Assembly: GCA_035353815.1 (NCBI GenBank)
Contig: DAOQAG010000016.1
Span: 16,107-80,106 of the forward strand
Length of the DNA stretch: 64,000 nucleotides
DNA from: JAKPUX01 sp035353815
GTDB taxonomy: Bacteria; Zhuqueibacterota; Zhuqueibacteria; Residuimicrobiales; Residuimicrobiaceae
Reading direction: 5' to 3'
In this document: one piece after another, positions 7,923 through 16,652 of the stretch
Position numbering within the stretch: position 1 is the first letter of the stretch
Layout of the letters: each line of letters starts with the position of its first letter
Program-made: the position numbers and the translations under genes
The notes under the pieces: generated by a model
What the model was told of the DNA's origin: nothing
Seen by the model: only the letters and a program-made list of their open reading frames with translations
Database searches by the model: none

Positions 7923-9794
7923 TCACTTTTTCTTGCCGAACTCTCCCTCCAGGGGGATAAAATAGGCGGCGATGAAGGAGGGCAGGGTCGCAAAGACCAC
8001 CCAGATAAAGAAATGGCGGTAGCCGATGATCTCCTGCAGCCAGCCGCTGAACATCCCCGGCACCATCATGCCCAGGGCCATCAGGCCGGTGCAGATGGCA
8101 TAATGCGCGGTCTTGTGCTCCCCCTCCCCGGCGACATAGATCATGTAGAGCATGTAGGCGGTGAAGCCAAAGCCATAGCCGAACTGCTCGAGCGCGACAA
8201 AACAGCTGACGATCCACAGGCTGTCCGGTTGGGCCTGGGAGAGATAAATAAAGGCGAGGTCGGGCAGGTGAATGATCAGGAGCATCGGGAAGAGCCAGAA
8301 CTTGAGCCCGCGGCGCGGCACGACGAATCCGCCGAGCAGTCCGCCAACGGTAAGCGCGATGATGCCGATCGTGCCATAGACCAGGCCCACCTCGCCGGTG
8401 GTCATTCCGAGTCCCCCCAGCTCGCGGCTGTCGAGCATGAAGGGATGGATTAGCTTGACCAGCTGTGCCTCACCGAAACGGTAAAGGAGGAGAAAGGCGA
8501 GAATGGCGCCGATATGCTTGCGCCGGAAAAAACTGACGAAGGTTTCGAGAAACTGTTTGAGAAAATTGCTGGCCTGGACGCCCACGTCGGCCGCCGGGCG
8601 CGGCAGGATGAAGCGGTGGTAGATGAAAAAGAGGAAAAAGAGCGCTCCGAGCACAAGAAAAGTAACCGACCAGGAGAGGGGAATATTGCCGGCGCGCGCC
8701 ACATAGCGGCTGGAGGCGACCCTCTCCAGCCTGGGATCGAGCTGGATCAGGGCGATCGCCGGGACCTTCCAGTTGCGCTCGGTGAAGACCAGGCGGCTGC
8801 CTTCCACCAGATTGATCGATTTGTCACCGCTCTCACGGCCGAAACTGACGATCACCTCCCGGCCTGCGGCCGGTGGCTCCGAGAGCCGGAAATAGAGCGC
8901 GCCAACGTTGCCCGCGCCCGCCGCGCCGAGAGCGGCGACCTGGCGCTCCTCGCCGAAATGATGGCGAAGCCAGCCCGCCAGCGGTTGCGAGACCTGCCGC
9001 GACCACCAGGAGGGCCCACCGACTGGCACCGCGGCGGCCGCACGTTCAGCGGGATAAAACCCGTGCTCCAGGTTCCAGGCGTGGGCAAAGTGAAAGAGCG
9101 AATCGATCCGCGCCCTGGGCTGCACCGCGGCGCGAATCGTCAGGGTTTCGGGCTGGCAGATCAGGCGCAGGCCGCCGCCGGCAGGCGGGCTGGCGAGGGC
9201 GTCAGGATGGAGCAGCTGCACCTCGGCAGCCTCCGGGGCGGCCTGAATCGGCACGGTGACCGCATCGAGCCCGGAGTGGCCCTCGATATAGCCGGCGAGA
9301 ATGATCAGCAACCCCTGGCCGGTGATCATTGCAAAACGGTAAAAGGTGCTGCGGATGCCGACAAACCAGGCCTGCTGCACATCCGTGAGGCCGAGCATGT
9401 AAAAGCCATCTGCGGCGATATCATGCGTCGCCGAGGCGAAGGCGAGGATCCACAAAATGGCCAGGGTGTAAAGCAGAAAATGGGGCAGGGGGATGGCCAG
9501 AGCAATGGCGAGGAACCCGAGGCCGATCACCAGCTGCATCGAAGTAATCCAGAATCGCTTGGTCTTGAGAATATCGACCACTGGACTCCAGAGCGGCTTG
9601 ATCACCCAGGGCAGATAGAGCCAGCTCGTATAGAGGGCAATATCGGTGTTGGATAACCCCAGACGTTTGAACATGATCACGGAAACGGTCATGATGACGA
9701 CGTAGGGGATCCCCTCGGCGAAATAAAGGGAGGGAATCCAGGACCAGGGGCTGCGGGCAGCGGATCGTTCCGCGCGGGTATGCTTCTCCTTCAT
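7923..9794 (-). CDS. AmpG-like MFS permease with a large central insertion
   Basis: A 623-residue membrane protein from the ATG at 9794; an ORF start at 9830 falls inside the upstream gene's terminator and is rejected. The first half resembles AmpG ('LYFAEGIPYVV', 'PWVIKPLWSPVVD', 'ASATHDIAADGFY'). After about five membrane segments comes a hydrophilic insert of roughly 190 residues (about 195-385), then about seven more segments. E. coli AmpG brings anhydro-muropeptides into the cytoplasm. The gene pairs with the NamZ-type muramidase 7 nt downstream, supporting peptidoglycan recycling. The insert resembles no domain I can name and probably faces the periplasm. Confidence 0.8.
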   Translation of the reverse strand: MKEKHTRAERSAARSPWSWIPSLYFAEGIPYVVIMTVSVIMFKRLGLSNTDIALYTSWLYLPWVIKPLWSPVVDILKTKRFWITSMQLVIGLGFLAIALAIPLPHFLLYTLAILWILAFASATHDIAADGFYMLGLTDVQQAWFVGIRSTFYRFAMITGQGLLIILAGYIEGHSGLDAVTVPIQAAPEAAEVQLLHPDALASPPAGGGLRLICQPETLTIRAAVQPRARIDSLFHFAHAWNLEHGFYPAERAAAAVPVGGPSWWSRQVSQPLAGWLRHHFGEERQVAALGAAGAGNVGALYFRLSEPPAAGREVIVSFGRESGDKSINLVEGSRLVFTERNWKVPAIALIQLDPRLERVASSRYVARAGNIPLSWSVTFLVLGALFFLFFIYHRFILPRPAADVGVQASNFLKQFLETFVSFFRRKHIGAILAFLLLYRFGEAQLVKLIHPFMLDSRELGGLGMTTGEVGLVYGTIGIIALTVGGLLGGFVVPRRGLKFWLFPMLLIIHLPDLAFIYLSQAQPDSLWIVSCFVALEQFGYGFGFTAYMLYMIYVAGEGEHKTAHYAICTGLMALGMMVPGMFSGWLQEIIGYRHFFIWVVFATLPSFIAAYFIPLEGEFGKKK

Positions 9795-9817
9795 GCAGGG
9801 CTCGCTTTCGGGGATAC

Positions 9818-9843
9818 AAAAAAGCCTCATTGGTCAATGAGGC
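9818..9843 (-). terminator. Rho-independent terminator of the DUF151 gene
   Basis: A perfect 9-bp inverted repeat (gcctcattg / caatgaggc, 2-nt loop) at 9824-9843, followed on the minus strand by six T at 9823-9818. It lies about 20 nt after the stop at 9866 and separates that gene from the AmpG gene. Confidence 0.88.
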
Positions 9844-9865
9844 TTGATCGAAAATAATTGCAGGA

Positions 9866-10435
9866 TCACGTGGTTTTTTCGCGCAGGTGCGATTTGACCT
9901 TTTTTATTTCGTCGCGGATGCGTGCGGCTTCTTCGTAGCGCTCATCCTGAACGGCATTGATCAAATCGATATTGAGCTGCTCGAGACGGTCGCCAGGCGC
10001 CTGTTCGTCATCGGCATCCTCGGAGGGCGGCATCCCGTCGATAATCGCTGCCTTGTGCATGACCTCTTCATAGACAAAGATCGGGGCATTCATGCGCAGG
10101 GCAATGGCGATGGCGTCGCTCGGACGCGCATCAATCTCCTTGGCCCGGCCGTTGCCGGACATGGTGATGATGGCAAAATAGGTATTGTCGCGCAAATCGT
10201 TAACCACAACCTTGTCGATTGTTATATTAAGCATTTCCAGAAGGTTGCGAATCAAATCGTGGGTCAAGGGACGCGGCGGGGCGATGTTTTCAAGCTGGAG
10301 CGCGATGGCCTGAGCCTCCGTGGATCCAACCACAATGGGCAGCCAACGGCTCTGCTTTTCATCCTTGAGGATGACCACGAATCGACTGGTCGCCGTGTCG
10401 AGGGTGACACGCTCTACCTTGGCTCGGACCAGCAT
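9866..10435 (-). CDS. DUF151 bifunctional-nuclease (BFN) domain protein with C-terminal UVR motif
   Basis: A 189-residue protein. The start is the ATG at 10435 because an exceptionally strong AAGGAGGTGG lies 6-15 nt upstream; a longer ORF to 10510 would begin inside the promoter. Residues 1-130 match the BFN/DUF151 fold ('LPIVVGSTEAQAIALQLE', 'DARPSDAIAIALRMNAPIF'). The last 35 residues form a UvrB/UvrC-type helical motif ('QDERYEEAARIRDEIKK'). This two-domain form is widespread in Bacteroidota-like bacteria. Nuclease activity was reported for plant and Mycobacterium relatives; the role here is unknown. It has its own promoter and terminator, so it is probably monocistronic. Confidence 0.85.
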   Translation of the reverse strand: MLVRAKVERVTLDTATSRFVVILKDEKQSRWLPIVVGSTEAQAIALQLENIAPPRPLTHDLIRNLLEMLNITIDKVVVNDLRDNTYFAIITMSGNGRAKEIDARPSDAIAIALRMNAPIFVYEEVMHKAAIIDGMPPSEDADDEQAPGDRLEQLNIDLINAVQDERYEEAARIRDEIKKVKSHLREKTT

Positions 10436-10481
10436 TGCCTCCACCTCCTTTATCCAAACAACGGGAGCTTTTCTGCATTTA

Positions 10482-10510
10482 ATGTTAACTATTTTTCTTT
10501 TCAGTGTCAA
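10482..10510 (-). promoter_or_regulatory. Sigma70-type promoter of the DUF151 gene
   Basis: On the minus strand a perfect -35 TTGACA (10510-10505), 17-nt spacer and -10 TAACAT (10487-10482). The transcript would start near 10475 and reach the strong Shine-Dalgarno site after about 25 nt. Confidence 0.7.
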
Positions 10511-10651
10511 GTTATATTTTAGACAAGACCGGAGGCAGCACAGCCTAGCCCCCTTTTCTGCTGCCCGCTTCCGTACGGCGCCGCCGCTCCGGCTGAAAAG
10601 AAGAGCTGCTACCTGACGCCGCCTCAGCTGAAATAAGGGCTTGCTTCAGAC

Positions 10652-10681
10652 TTGATTTTTTAGTATGTTTTTGAATACATA
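10652..10681 (+). promoter_or_regulatory. Possible promoter of the 153-residue protein gene
   Basis: TTGATT (10652-10657), 18-nt spacer and TACATA (10676-10681) upstream of the ATG at 10704. The match is modest. The rest of the interval 10511-10651 holds no recognisable gene. Confidence 0.35.
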
Positions 10682-10703
10682 CGTGCATTCAACGGGAGTC
10701 ACC

Positions 10704-11165
10704 ATGCTCATATTCGAAAAAGCGGTTATCAAGAAATACTGGCCTGCCGACGACAAGGGCGCCGACGATCTCATCGTCCGCCAGGTGCAGATGCAGGTGG
10801 AAGCCGAGATCGAGGACAGCGATCAGATCCGGGAGCTGTACAAGAACATGGTCCGCGGTCTTGTGCATCTGGCCATCATGGACAATCTCACCGGGGAAGA
10901 ATACGAACTTGCGGCCGTAACCATCCGCCCTTTCACCATCAAACAAAAAAAGATCACCCTGGGCAAGGGCGAGACCGCGGAGACCGTCAAGCAGGAATTT
11001 GCCGTGCTCACCCTGGTGTGCAAGGCCAAGGATGATGATGGCGCTACGATGCTCGCCGATCTCTACCGCTTTTTCAACATCGAAGTACAGCTGAACTTTT
11101 CGGAATTTCGCTTTGCCGGCGGTGGAACCAGCCCGGCCGATGAGGAAGAGACCGCGGAAGAATGA
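10704..11165 (+). CDS. Unknown 153-residue acidic cytoplasmic protein
   Basis: I do not recognise this family. The ATG at 10704 is preferred over one at 10665 because GGGAG lies 6-10 nt before it and the shorter form begins with an ordered beta-strand. There is no signal peptide or membrane segment. The sequence is a mixed alpha/beta domain of about 135 residues ('LIFEKAVIKKYWP', 'VQLNFSEFRFAGGG') ending in an acidic tail (Asp-Glu-Glu-Glu-Thr-Ala-Glu-Glu). It is followed by a small membrane protein gene on the same strand about 110 nt on. The divergent neighbour is the DUF151 gene. Codon use looks like the neighbours. Confidence 0.7.
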   Translation: MLIFEKAVIKKYWPADDKGADDLIVRQVQMQVEAEIEDSDQIRELYKNMVRGLVHLAIMDNLTGEEYELAAVTIRPFTIKQKKITLGKGETAETVKQEFAVLTLVCKAKDDDGATMLADLYRFFNIEVQLNFSEFRFAGGGTSPADEEETAEE

Positions 11166-11274
11166 TCCTCCTCACCGCCGGATGCAGGGAGGGATGTACC
11201 GGGATGTTCCTCTGTGACGGCCATGATATGAAGAATGATCAACCCGACCACCGGATGCAGTGAGGGAGCCGCAC

Positions 11275-11631
11275 GTGCCGCCTGAAGTCAAAAAAATCCT
11301 GCTGGATAATTTTCAACTGGTGGCGACCTTTGGCACCCTGGTGACCTGGCTGGCTTTCAAGGGCAGTTCTTTCCCGCTGCTGATCTGGGGCCGGCGGCTC
11401 TCGCTGCTGGCCTTTTTCTATTTCCTCTTCGATTTCTTCAAACGCTATACCCCGCTCCTTATTGCCCGTCTGGATATTGTCGAGGCGGATGTCTACATGC
11501 GGCGCTATTTTGCCATGAACAAGGGCACCGACTGGGTTGATGGCTTTTTCTGGGGGATCGCCGTCAGCCTCTTCGCCGGCGTCATTCTGGCCCTGGTCGC
11601 GATCGAGTTCAAGAAACCGAAAAAGAAATAA
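11275..11631 (+). CDS. Unknown small membrane protein (118 residues)
   Basis: No family recognised. The GTG at 11275 is taken as start because GAGGGAG lies 6 nt upstream; another GTG at 11260 lacks such a site. The protein has a short N-terminal helix, a hydrophobic segment near residues 15-30 and another near 40-58, a central polar stretch ('ARLDIVEADVYMRRYFAMN'), a third hydrophobic segment (about 85-108) and a Lys-rich C terminus, consistent with an inner membrane protein. It lies about 110 nt after the unknown 153-residue gene and could share its transcript. It is convergent with the aspartate kinase gene, with only 26 nt between stops. Confidence 0.65.
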   Translation: MPPEVKKILLDNFQLVATFGTLVTWLAFKGSSFPLLIWGRRLSLLAFFYFLFDFFKRYTPLLIARLDIVEADVYMRRYFAMNKGTDWVDGFFWGIAVSLFAGVILALVAIEFKKPKKK

Positions 11632-11657
11632 TCCCTTCCGGAATCTGCTCCAGGATT

Positions 11658-13037
11658 CTACACCGGCGCGCCGAAAAACTCCTGGTGAATCGCGCGCACC
11701 GTAGCATCCCGGTCCTTCTCCTTGATGATGAAATATTGCGTCACCCGTGACGCGCCGGAGGCGATCATCTCGACATTGGCGCCGGCGCCGGCGACCGCCT
11801 TGAAGACCCGGGCCGCCAGGCCGCGGGTCTCGTTGAGTCCCTCGCCGACGACGCCGATCAGGGCGACATCCGTCACCGGCTCGATATGGTCCACATAGGC
11901 GATCTGGAGCCCGCCGATCAGGCTGGCGCTGCGCTGGACATCCGCCTTGATGAGCAGGAGGTTGACCGCGGTCTGCGCGGTGATCACCGAGATGATGTTG
12001 ATGTCGGCGTCGCTCAGAGCCGAAACGGCCTCCTTGAGAAAGCCGACCTGCTGTCCCAGACTGGCGCCGTGGAGACGGAGCATGCCGATGTTCGAGTTGG
12101 TGACGACGCTTTTGATGATCTCCTCATGTTGCTGCTTTTCAGCGCCGATGCGCGTGCCGGGAGCGTCGGGCTTGTAGGTATTGCGGATCACCGCCGGGAT
12201 GGCCTTGCGGGCGAGCGGCTCGACGGTGCGCGGATGGAGGATGGAGGCACCGAAATAGCTCAACTCGGCCGCTTCATCGTAGGCGAGATAGGCCAGGGGC
12301 TGGGCGGCGGCGACGATCTCCGGACTGGCGGTGAGGAAGCCATCGACATCCTTCCAGATTTGCAGTTCCTCGGCATCCATGGCGTAGGCGACGACGGCGG
12401 CGCTGTAATCGGTGCCGCCGCGGCCGAAGGTGATGGTATGGCCCGAGGCGGTGCGGCCGAAAAAGCCGGTGATGACGGGGATGGCGCCGCGGCGCAGGGA
12501 CGCCAGGAGGTGGGGCGGCAGCAAACGGGCGGTGGTCTCGAGTTCGGCATTGCCGTTGCCGAATTCGCCGCTGGCGACCAAGTCGATCTTGTCGCTGTCA
12601 AAAGCAGCGGCCTCGGCGCCGTTGCTCTGCAGGGCACCGGCGAGCAGCTGTACCGCCATGCGCTCTCCCATCGAGAGGATCAGATCGCGGGTGCGCCGGC
12701 TGCACTCGCCGGTGTAGGCGATGCCATAGAGGAGTTTTTCCAGGCGCGAGCAGAGATAGGCCACCTCATCGTGGACGCGGTGCTGCACTTCGCGGTCGTG
12801 GATGGCCCCGAGGATCAGCTCGCGGTGGAGCAGGCGGAGATAATCGAGCAAGCCCTCGATCTTGCGCTCGGTCTGCAGCGCCTCGTCGACACTGCGCACA
12901 AGATGATTGGTGACCCCGCTCACTGCGGAGAGGACGATAATTTTCTCCGCCTCCGGCCGACTGCGGACCACCTCGACCACCTGCAGCAGCGAATCGATGC
13001 TGCGCAGCGAGGAACCGCCGATTTTAAGGACGATCAT
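11658..13037 (-). CDS. lysC: Aspartate kinase with C-terminal ACT domains
   Basis: A 459-residue aspartokinase, the ATP-dependent first step from aspartate to lysine, threonine and methionine. The kinase domain begins 'VLKIGGSSLRS', where the family consensus is Lys-Phe-Gly-Gly-Ser-Ser, and contains 'GFFGRTASGHTITFGRGGTDYSA'-type substrate and ATP binding segments. Two ACT modules fill about residues 305-459 ('ISVITAQTAVNLLLIKAD', 'VGEGLNETRG'), so end-product feedback control is likely. Its start overlaps the asd stop by 4 nt (ATGA), showing translational coupling. No lysine riboswitch is evident upstream of the operon. The symbol is for the activity; which end product inhibits cannot be told. 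Confidence 0.92.
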   Translation of the reverse strand: MIVLKIGGSSLRSIDSLLQVVEVVRSRPEAEKIIVLSAVSGVTNHLVRSVDEALQTERKIEGLLDYLRLLHRELILGAIHDREVQHRVHDEVAYLCSRLEKLLYGIAYTGECSRRTRDLILSMGERMAVQLLAGALQSNGAEAAAFDSDKIDLVASGEFGNGNAELETTARLLPPHLLASLRRGAIPVITGFFGRTASGHTITFGRGGTDYSAAVVAYAMDAEELQIWKDVDGFLTASPEIVAAAQPLAYLAYDEAAELSYFGASILHPRTVEPLARKAIPAVIRNTYKPDAPGTRIGAEKQQHEEIIKSVVTNSNIGMLRLHGASLGQQVGFLKEAVSALSDADINIISVITAQTAVNLLLIKADVQRSASLIGGLQIAYVDHIEPVTDVALIGVVGEGLNETRGLAARVFKAVAGAGANVEMIASGASRVTQYFIIKEKDRDATVRAIHQEFFGAPV

Positions 13038-14107
13038 CGCGCTCCCCCCACCCTGCCCAGATGCCGGCCGCGCAGGGCGAGCTCGGCATTGAGGACCGAA
13101 CCGCCCGCAGCGCCGCGGACCAGATTGTTGGCGAGGTTGACCTGGCGCACGATGCGGCCCGAGACCTCGAGCCGGCCCACGACGACCGCCATGCCGCTGC
13201 GGCGGCCCGGGCCTCCGGCATCAACATCACTGCGGGGCTGCGGCCGACCGGCGGCTTCAGTCAGCACCACCGGTTGGTCCGGGGCCATCGGCAGTCCCGC
13301 CACCTCGGCCGGGGGCACAAAGGTGCGGTAGCGCTCTTCAATCTCCGTAAAGGTCACCTCATGCTCCAGCTCGACATGGGTCGAGACGAGATGCCCCACC
13401 AGCGTGGGCACGCGCACACAGTGGGCGTGGACCTCCCACTCCGCCGGGTCGATGCCCGCGGCGGTGCTCTGTCCGAATATCTTGTTGCACTCCTGCCTCA
13501 CCTTCTCCTCCTCCCCGGCGATCCAGGGGATGAGATTGCCCGAGATATCCAGCGCGGGAACGCCGGGATATCCGGCACCCGAAACCGCCTGATAACTGGA
13601 GACGATGAGGCGCCTGATCCCCAGCGGCGCAATCGGGGCCAGGGAGAGCGCCAGTCCGGTGCTCGTGCAGTTGGCATTGGTGATGAGCATGCCCGGGCGT
13701 GGCTGACGGCGCGCCAGCTCGAGATGGCGATGATTGATCTCGGGGATCAGAATGGGCACGAGCGGATCCATGCGAAAAGCGCTGGCATTGGAAAAGACAT
13801 GGATGCCGGCCTCCGCGAGTGCGGGCTCGATGGTGCGCGCGACCTCGGCGGGAAGTGCGGAAAAGGCGATCTCTACACCCCGCGCGGCGATGGCGGCTGC
13901 TTCCAGAGGTGTAAAACACAGGCCGGCTTGTGCCGGCGCGATCCCGGCCGGATGGAGCGGGCGCGCCTCATCAAGCGGCTGACCGATACGCGCATCACTC
14001 GCGCTCACCACGGTCACCTCGAACCAGGGATGGTCATGCAGCAGATGCAGAAAATATTGGCCCACCATGCCGGTGGCACCCAGGACGGCGACGGGGATTT
14101 TTTCCAA
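13034..14107 (-). CDS. asd: Aspartate-semialdehyde dehydrogenase
   Basis: About 357 residues from a TTG at 14107, chosen because AGGAG lies 5 nt upstream and the next residues start the Rossmann fold ('IPVAVLGATGMVGQYF'). An upstream ATG at 14164 would add a hydrophobic leader not expected for this cytosolic enzyme. The NADP-binding glycine motif is at residues 8-13. The active-site Cys is in 'TNANCTSTG'. The enzyme reduces aspartyl phosphate to the semialdehyde, directly after aspartokinase, whose gene overlaps by 4 nt. The sequence resembles the archaeal/Bacteroidota-type family more than E. coli Asd (inference from motif wording). Confidence 0.92.
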   Translation of the reverse strand: MEKIPVAVLGATGMVGQYFLHLLHDHPWFEVTVVSASDARIGQPLDEARPLHPAGIAPAQAGLCFTPLEAAAIAARGVEIAFSALPAEVARTIEPALAEAGIHVFSNASAFRMDPLVPILIPEINHRHLELARRQPRPGMLITNANCTSTGLALSLAPIAPLGIRRLIVSSYQAVSGAGYPGVPALDISGNLIPWIAGEEEKVRQECNKIFGQSTAAGIDPAEWEVHAHCVRVPTLVGHLVSTHVELEHEVTFTEIEERYRTFVPPAEVAGLPMAPDQPVVLTEAAGRPQPRSDVDAGGPGRRSGMAVVVGRLEVSGRIVRQVNLANNLVRGAAGGSVLNAELALRGRHLGRVGGAR

Positions 14108-14220
14108 GGAGACTCCTGTGATCAATGGTTTTAGAAAAATAAGCAAAAAGGAGGAGAAAAACAAGCAGGAATGGCGCCGGATGGTGCGGGCGGGCGCAAC
14201 GCTGCGGCGCGTGGGGGGAT

Positions 14221-14248
14221 AAAAAAAAAGCCGGAGATCCCTCCGGCT
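14221..14248 (-). terminator. Rho-independent terminator of the PDZ protein gene
   Basis: A 7-bp perfect stem (gccggag / ctccggc, loop atcc) at 14230-14247, followed on the minus strand by nine T (14229-14221). It lies 12 nt beyond the stop at 14260 and separates this gene from asd. Confidence 0.88.
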
Positions 14249-14259
14249 TGCCGTGCGTC

Positions 14260-15168
14260 CTACTTGTCGACGTTGATGTCGAGCTTGATCTTGAGATCGT
14301 TGAGTTCATCGCGCAACTCATCAAGATCATGGCGCAGTTCCTCCATGGTTTCGCCGCTGAACGGCCAGGCGTCGCCATTGAGGCGCAGCTGCAGATTGAG
14401 CGGCTTGCGCTCGGGCAGCAGCACCGTCGTGCTCGCCCAGTCCCCCTTGCGCATATAGCTCACCTTGAGCGTGTCGGATTCGTTCTCCTGCACGGCGCTG
14501 GTCACCTCGCTGATCCGATGGACCGGCTGATCATCCACAGTCATCAGCACATCCCCTGCTTTCAGTCCCGCTGCCGCAGCCGCGCTCTCCTCCGCGACGC
14601 TGGTTACGAGCACCCCTTCCCCCTCCTTCACCTTGAAGTACTCCGCCAGATCGGCATCCAACTCCTGCAGTTGCACCCCCATGCGCCGGTTGGCACGCAT
14701 GAAGAAATTGCCAAATGGCTGTACCTCCCGGGTCCGCTCCAGTCGCCGCTCCGGCTGCGGCGTTTTGATGCCGATCGGTTTGTGGCGTTCCTGGAGTTTA
14801 GCCTTGAGGGTGATCTTTTTACCGTCGCGCAGTACCAGCAGCGTGGCCTCGTCGCCGGGGGACATTTTGCGGATATCGCGGGTGATATCATCGGCATCCC
14901 GCACCGTCCGGTCCTGCAATTTGATGATCACGTCTCCTTCCTTCACTCCGGCCTGGTCGGCGGGCCCGTCCTTGACGACCTCCCTGACCACGGCTCCCTC
15001 GGTGTCCTCCCAGTTGTTGTCGTTCTCCGTGTCGCCCAGATAGAGCCCGAGCCAGGCACCGCCCTTGTGGACAGCGCGGGATTCCGCCTCCTGGGCGCCG
15101 AGGAGCGCAGTGCTCAAAAACGCCAGAATGAAGAGGACAATGCCCGTCCGTGCAAACCCCATTTTCAT
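14260..15168 (-). CDS. Secreted/periplasmic protein with two PDZ domains and no protease domain
   Basis: A 302-residue protein from the ATG at 15168 with AGGAGG 7 nt upstream. A signal peptide ends near residue 25. A first PDZ domain spans about residues 38-125 ('GVKEGDVIIKLQDRTV') and a second about 165-260 ('AGLKAGDVLMTVDDQPV'). The C terminus is an acidic/basic heptad-like stretch of about 30 residues that could form a coiled coil. DegP/DegQ proteins pair PDZ domains with a trypsin-like domain; here no His-Asp-Ser protease module exists, so it probably binds C-terminal peptides or scaffolds envelope proteins. The partner is unknown. It has its own terminator and diverges from the DUF2752 gene. 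Confidence 0.82.
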   Translation of the reverse strand: MKMGFARTGIVLFILAFLSTALLGAQEAESRAVHKGGAWLGLYLGDTENDNNWEDTEGAVVREVVKDGPADQAGVKEGDVIIKLQDRTVRDADDITRDIRKMSPGDEATLLVLRDGKKITLKAKLQERHKPIGIKTPQPERRLERTREVQPFGNFFMRANRRMGVQLQELDADLAEYFKVKEGEGVLVTSVAEESAAAAAGLKAGDVLMTVDDQPVHRISEVTSAVQENESDTLKVSYMRKGDWASTTVLLPERKPLNLQLRLNGDAWPFSGETMEELRHDLDELRDELNDLKIKLDINVDK

Positions 15169-15200
15169 ACAGCCTCCTGCAGCTGCCTGCAATTATTGCC

Positions 15201-15229
15201 TTGTTTTTGAGGGCGCGCTGATGTAATTT
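15201..15229 (+). promoter_or_regulatory. Candidate promoter of the DUF2752 gene
   Basis: TTGTTT (15201-15206), 17-nt spacer and TAATTT (15224-15229). The ATG at 15274 would follow a leader of about 38 nt. Confidence 0.42.
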
Positions 15230-15273
15230 CTCCGGCAACGCCGGCCGCGCCTCTTTTCCGGATATAGATACGC

Positions 15274-15702
15274 ATGAAACTTTCGATTCGTTCCACACAT
15301 TTTTCCGGCCTCGAAACCGGGCACATCCTGCTGCTGCTTGGCCTGGCCGGGATCGCGGTTTGCTATCTGGCACCGGGGGCGATCTCCCTCCTCCCCGCCT
15401 GCCGCTTCCAGGCCTGGACCAGCCTGCCCTGTCCCTCTTGCGGTGCCACCCGTGCCGGGATGGCCCTTGCCCATGGCCATCCCGTGGAGGCACTGCGCTT
15501 CAATCCCCTCTGCACCCTCCTCTTCCTCGGGATGGCGATTGCCGGCTTGAACGCCCTGCTCGGGCTGGTCAGCCACCGCCGCCTGGTGCTGGAGGCGCGA
15601 CCCGATGAGATCCGCCTGCTGTTGCGGACTATAGTGCTGGCTCTGGTGCTCAACTGGCTCTATCTGCTGGCCGTCCGTTTCGCCCTGATCGTTCCTTTTT
15701 AA
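15274..15702 (+). CDS. DUF2752 small membrane protein
   Basis: A 142-residue protein with the DUF2752 signature: a Cys in 'PACRFQAWTSLPCPSCGATRAG', then 'ALAHGHPVEALRFNPL'. Four hydrophobic segments are visible (about 18-38, 58-66 with the Cys motif beside it, 76-98 and 115-138). The paired cysteines and the Arg after them are conserved in the family, whose function is unknown. It is followed by a sugar-isomerase-like gene 74 nt downstream on the same strand, which may be co-transcribed. It diverges from the PDZ protein gene. Confidence 0.85.
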   Translation: MKLSIRSTHFSGLETGHILLLLGLAGIAVCYLAPGAISLLPACRFQAWTSLPCPSCGATRAGMALAHGHPVEALRFNPLCTLLFLGMAIAGLNALLGLVSHRRLVLEARPDEIRLLLRTIVLALVLNWLYLLAVRFALIVPF

Positions 15703-15776
15703 GTGCGGGAACAAACTATTCAGAAACGGGGTTTTGTAAGAAAGAGAAGGCATGGATTTGCGCGAGAGAACGTGAC

Positions 15777-16598
15777 GTGCTCATCGGCTTTACCGTCGAA
15801 GGATTTCAGGATTGGCACCCCGCGGCGATTACCGCCGCCATGCGCCGGCTGGGTGTCAATTTTATCGAATACAATATCCGCCTCTTTAATTCCCTGGACC
15901 AGGTTCTGCCGCAGTTGCGCGCGATGCGCACCGCATTCCACCTGCCCATTATTGAGGAGGAGGGTTGGGATTTTTCCAGCAGCGAACGGCAGCAGCAAAT
16001 TGAGGCCAGCATCGCCCTGCTGCTGCAGCACCATCGGGCGCTGAGCCTGACCCATTTCATTGCCCATCCTCCGGCAGCCGGCGCTTCCTCCGGGATCCCT
16101 CCCGCCCGTTTGGATACTCTTTTCGCCAACCTCGCCAGGTTGCCGCGGCCACTCTATTTTGAAAACATCCCCGAGCTCTCCCCCGAGGCTTTTCGCGCTT
16201 TCCTCAAGGAGGCCCAGGAGCGCCTCGGCGCCAAATACGCGGGGATGTGTTTTGACGCGGCCCACTTCCAGATCAGCGGCCTCGATCCGGTGGCCCAGTT
16301 TCTCGCCTTCCGCGACCAGATCGGCGCCGTGCATCTTTCGGACTGTATCGGCCGCGAGGACAGCCATCTCCCCTTTGACAGCGGCGGCGATCTACCTATC
16401 CGGCCGCTCCTGCGCGCCATGCGCCGCAGCGGTTACCGCGGCAGCATCACCCTGGAAATCCGTCCCGACCCGGCCGGCGATCTGGCCTCTTATATCCGCA
16501 GCTATACCCTTCTGCTGCGGAGCTTCACCCCGGCCCGTTTTCTCAGCACACGCCTGCGCCTCCTGGCTGCCGAGCGTTTGATGATAAATCGCAACTGA
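15777..16598 (+). CDS. Sugar phosphate isomerase/epimerase-like TIM-barrel protein
   Basis: A 273-residue protein from a GTG at 15777 (Met-Leu-Ile-Gly-Phe), which places the first beta-strand at the N terminus. The pattern fits the xylose-isomerase-like/AP-endonuclease-2 superfamily: 'LYFENIPELSPE' (metal-binding Glu), 'GMCFDAAHFQIS' (Asp and His), 'AVHLSDCIG' (His-x-x-Asp) and 'GSITLEIRP' (Glu). These are the usual metal ligands of the barrel. The substrate cannot be predicted. It lies before a trehalase-fold gene and SelB on the same strand; the 150 nt between contains a good promoter, so they are probably separate units. Confidence 0.72.
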   Translation: MLIGFTVEGFQDWHPAAITAAMRRLGVNFIEYNIRLFNSLDQVLPQLRAMRTAFHLPIIEEEGWDFSSSERQQQIEASIALLLQHHRALSLTHFIAHPPAAGASSGIPPARLDTLFANLARLPRPLYFENIPELSPEAFRAFLKEAQERLGAKYAGMCFDAAHFQISGLDPVAQFLAFRDQIGAVHLSDCIGREDSHLPFDSGGDLPIRPLLRAMRRSGYRGSITLEIRPDPAGDLASYIRSYTLLLRSFTPARFLSTRLRLLAAERLMINRN

Positions 16599-16652
16599 CT
16601 TTATTTAATAGTCTTATGGCTTGTGCTTTTCAATTCGCAGCAGAAAAATCAT

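Noticed and set aside
14108..14220. Lysine riboswitch upstream of asd-lysC
   Set aside because: Only about 110 nt are available and no characteristic multi-helix structure is seen.
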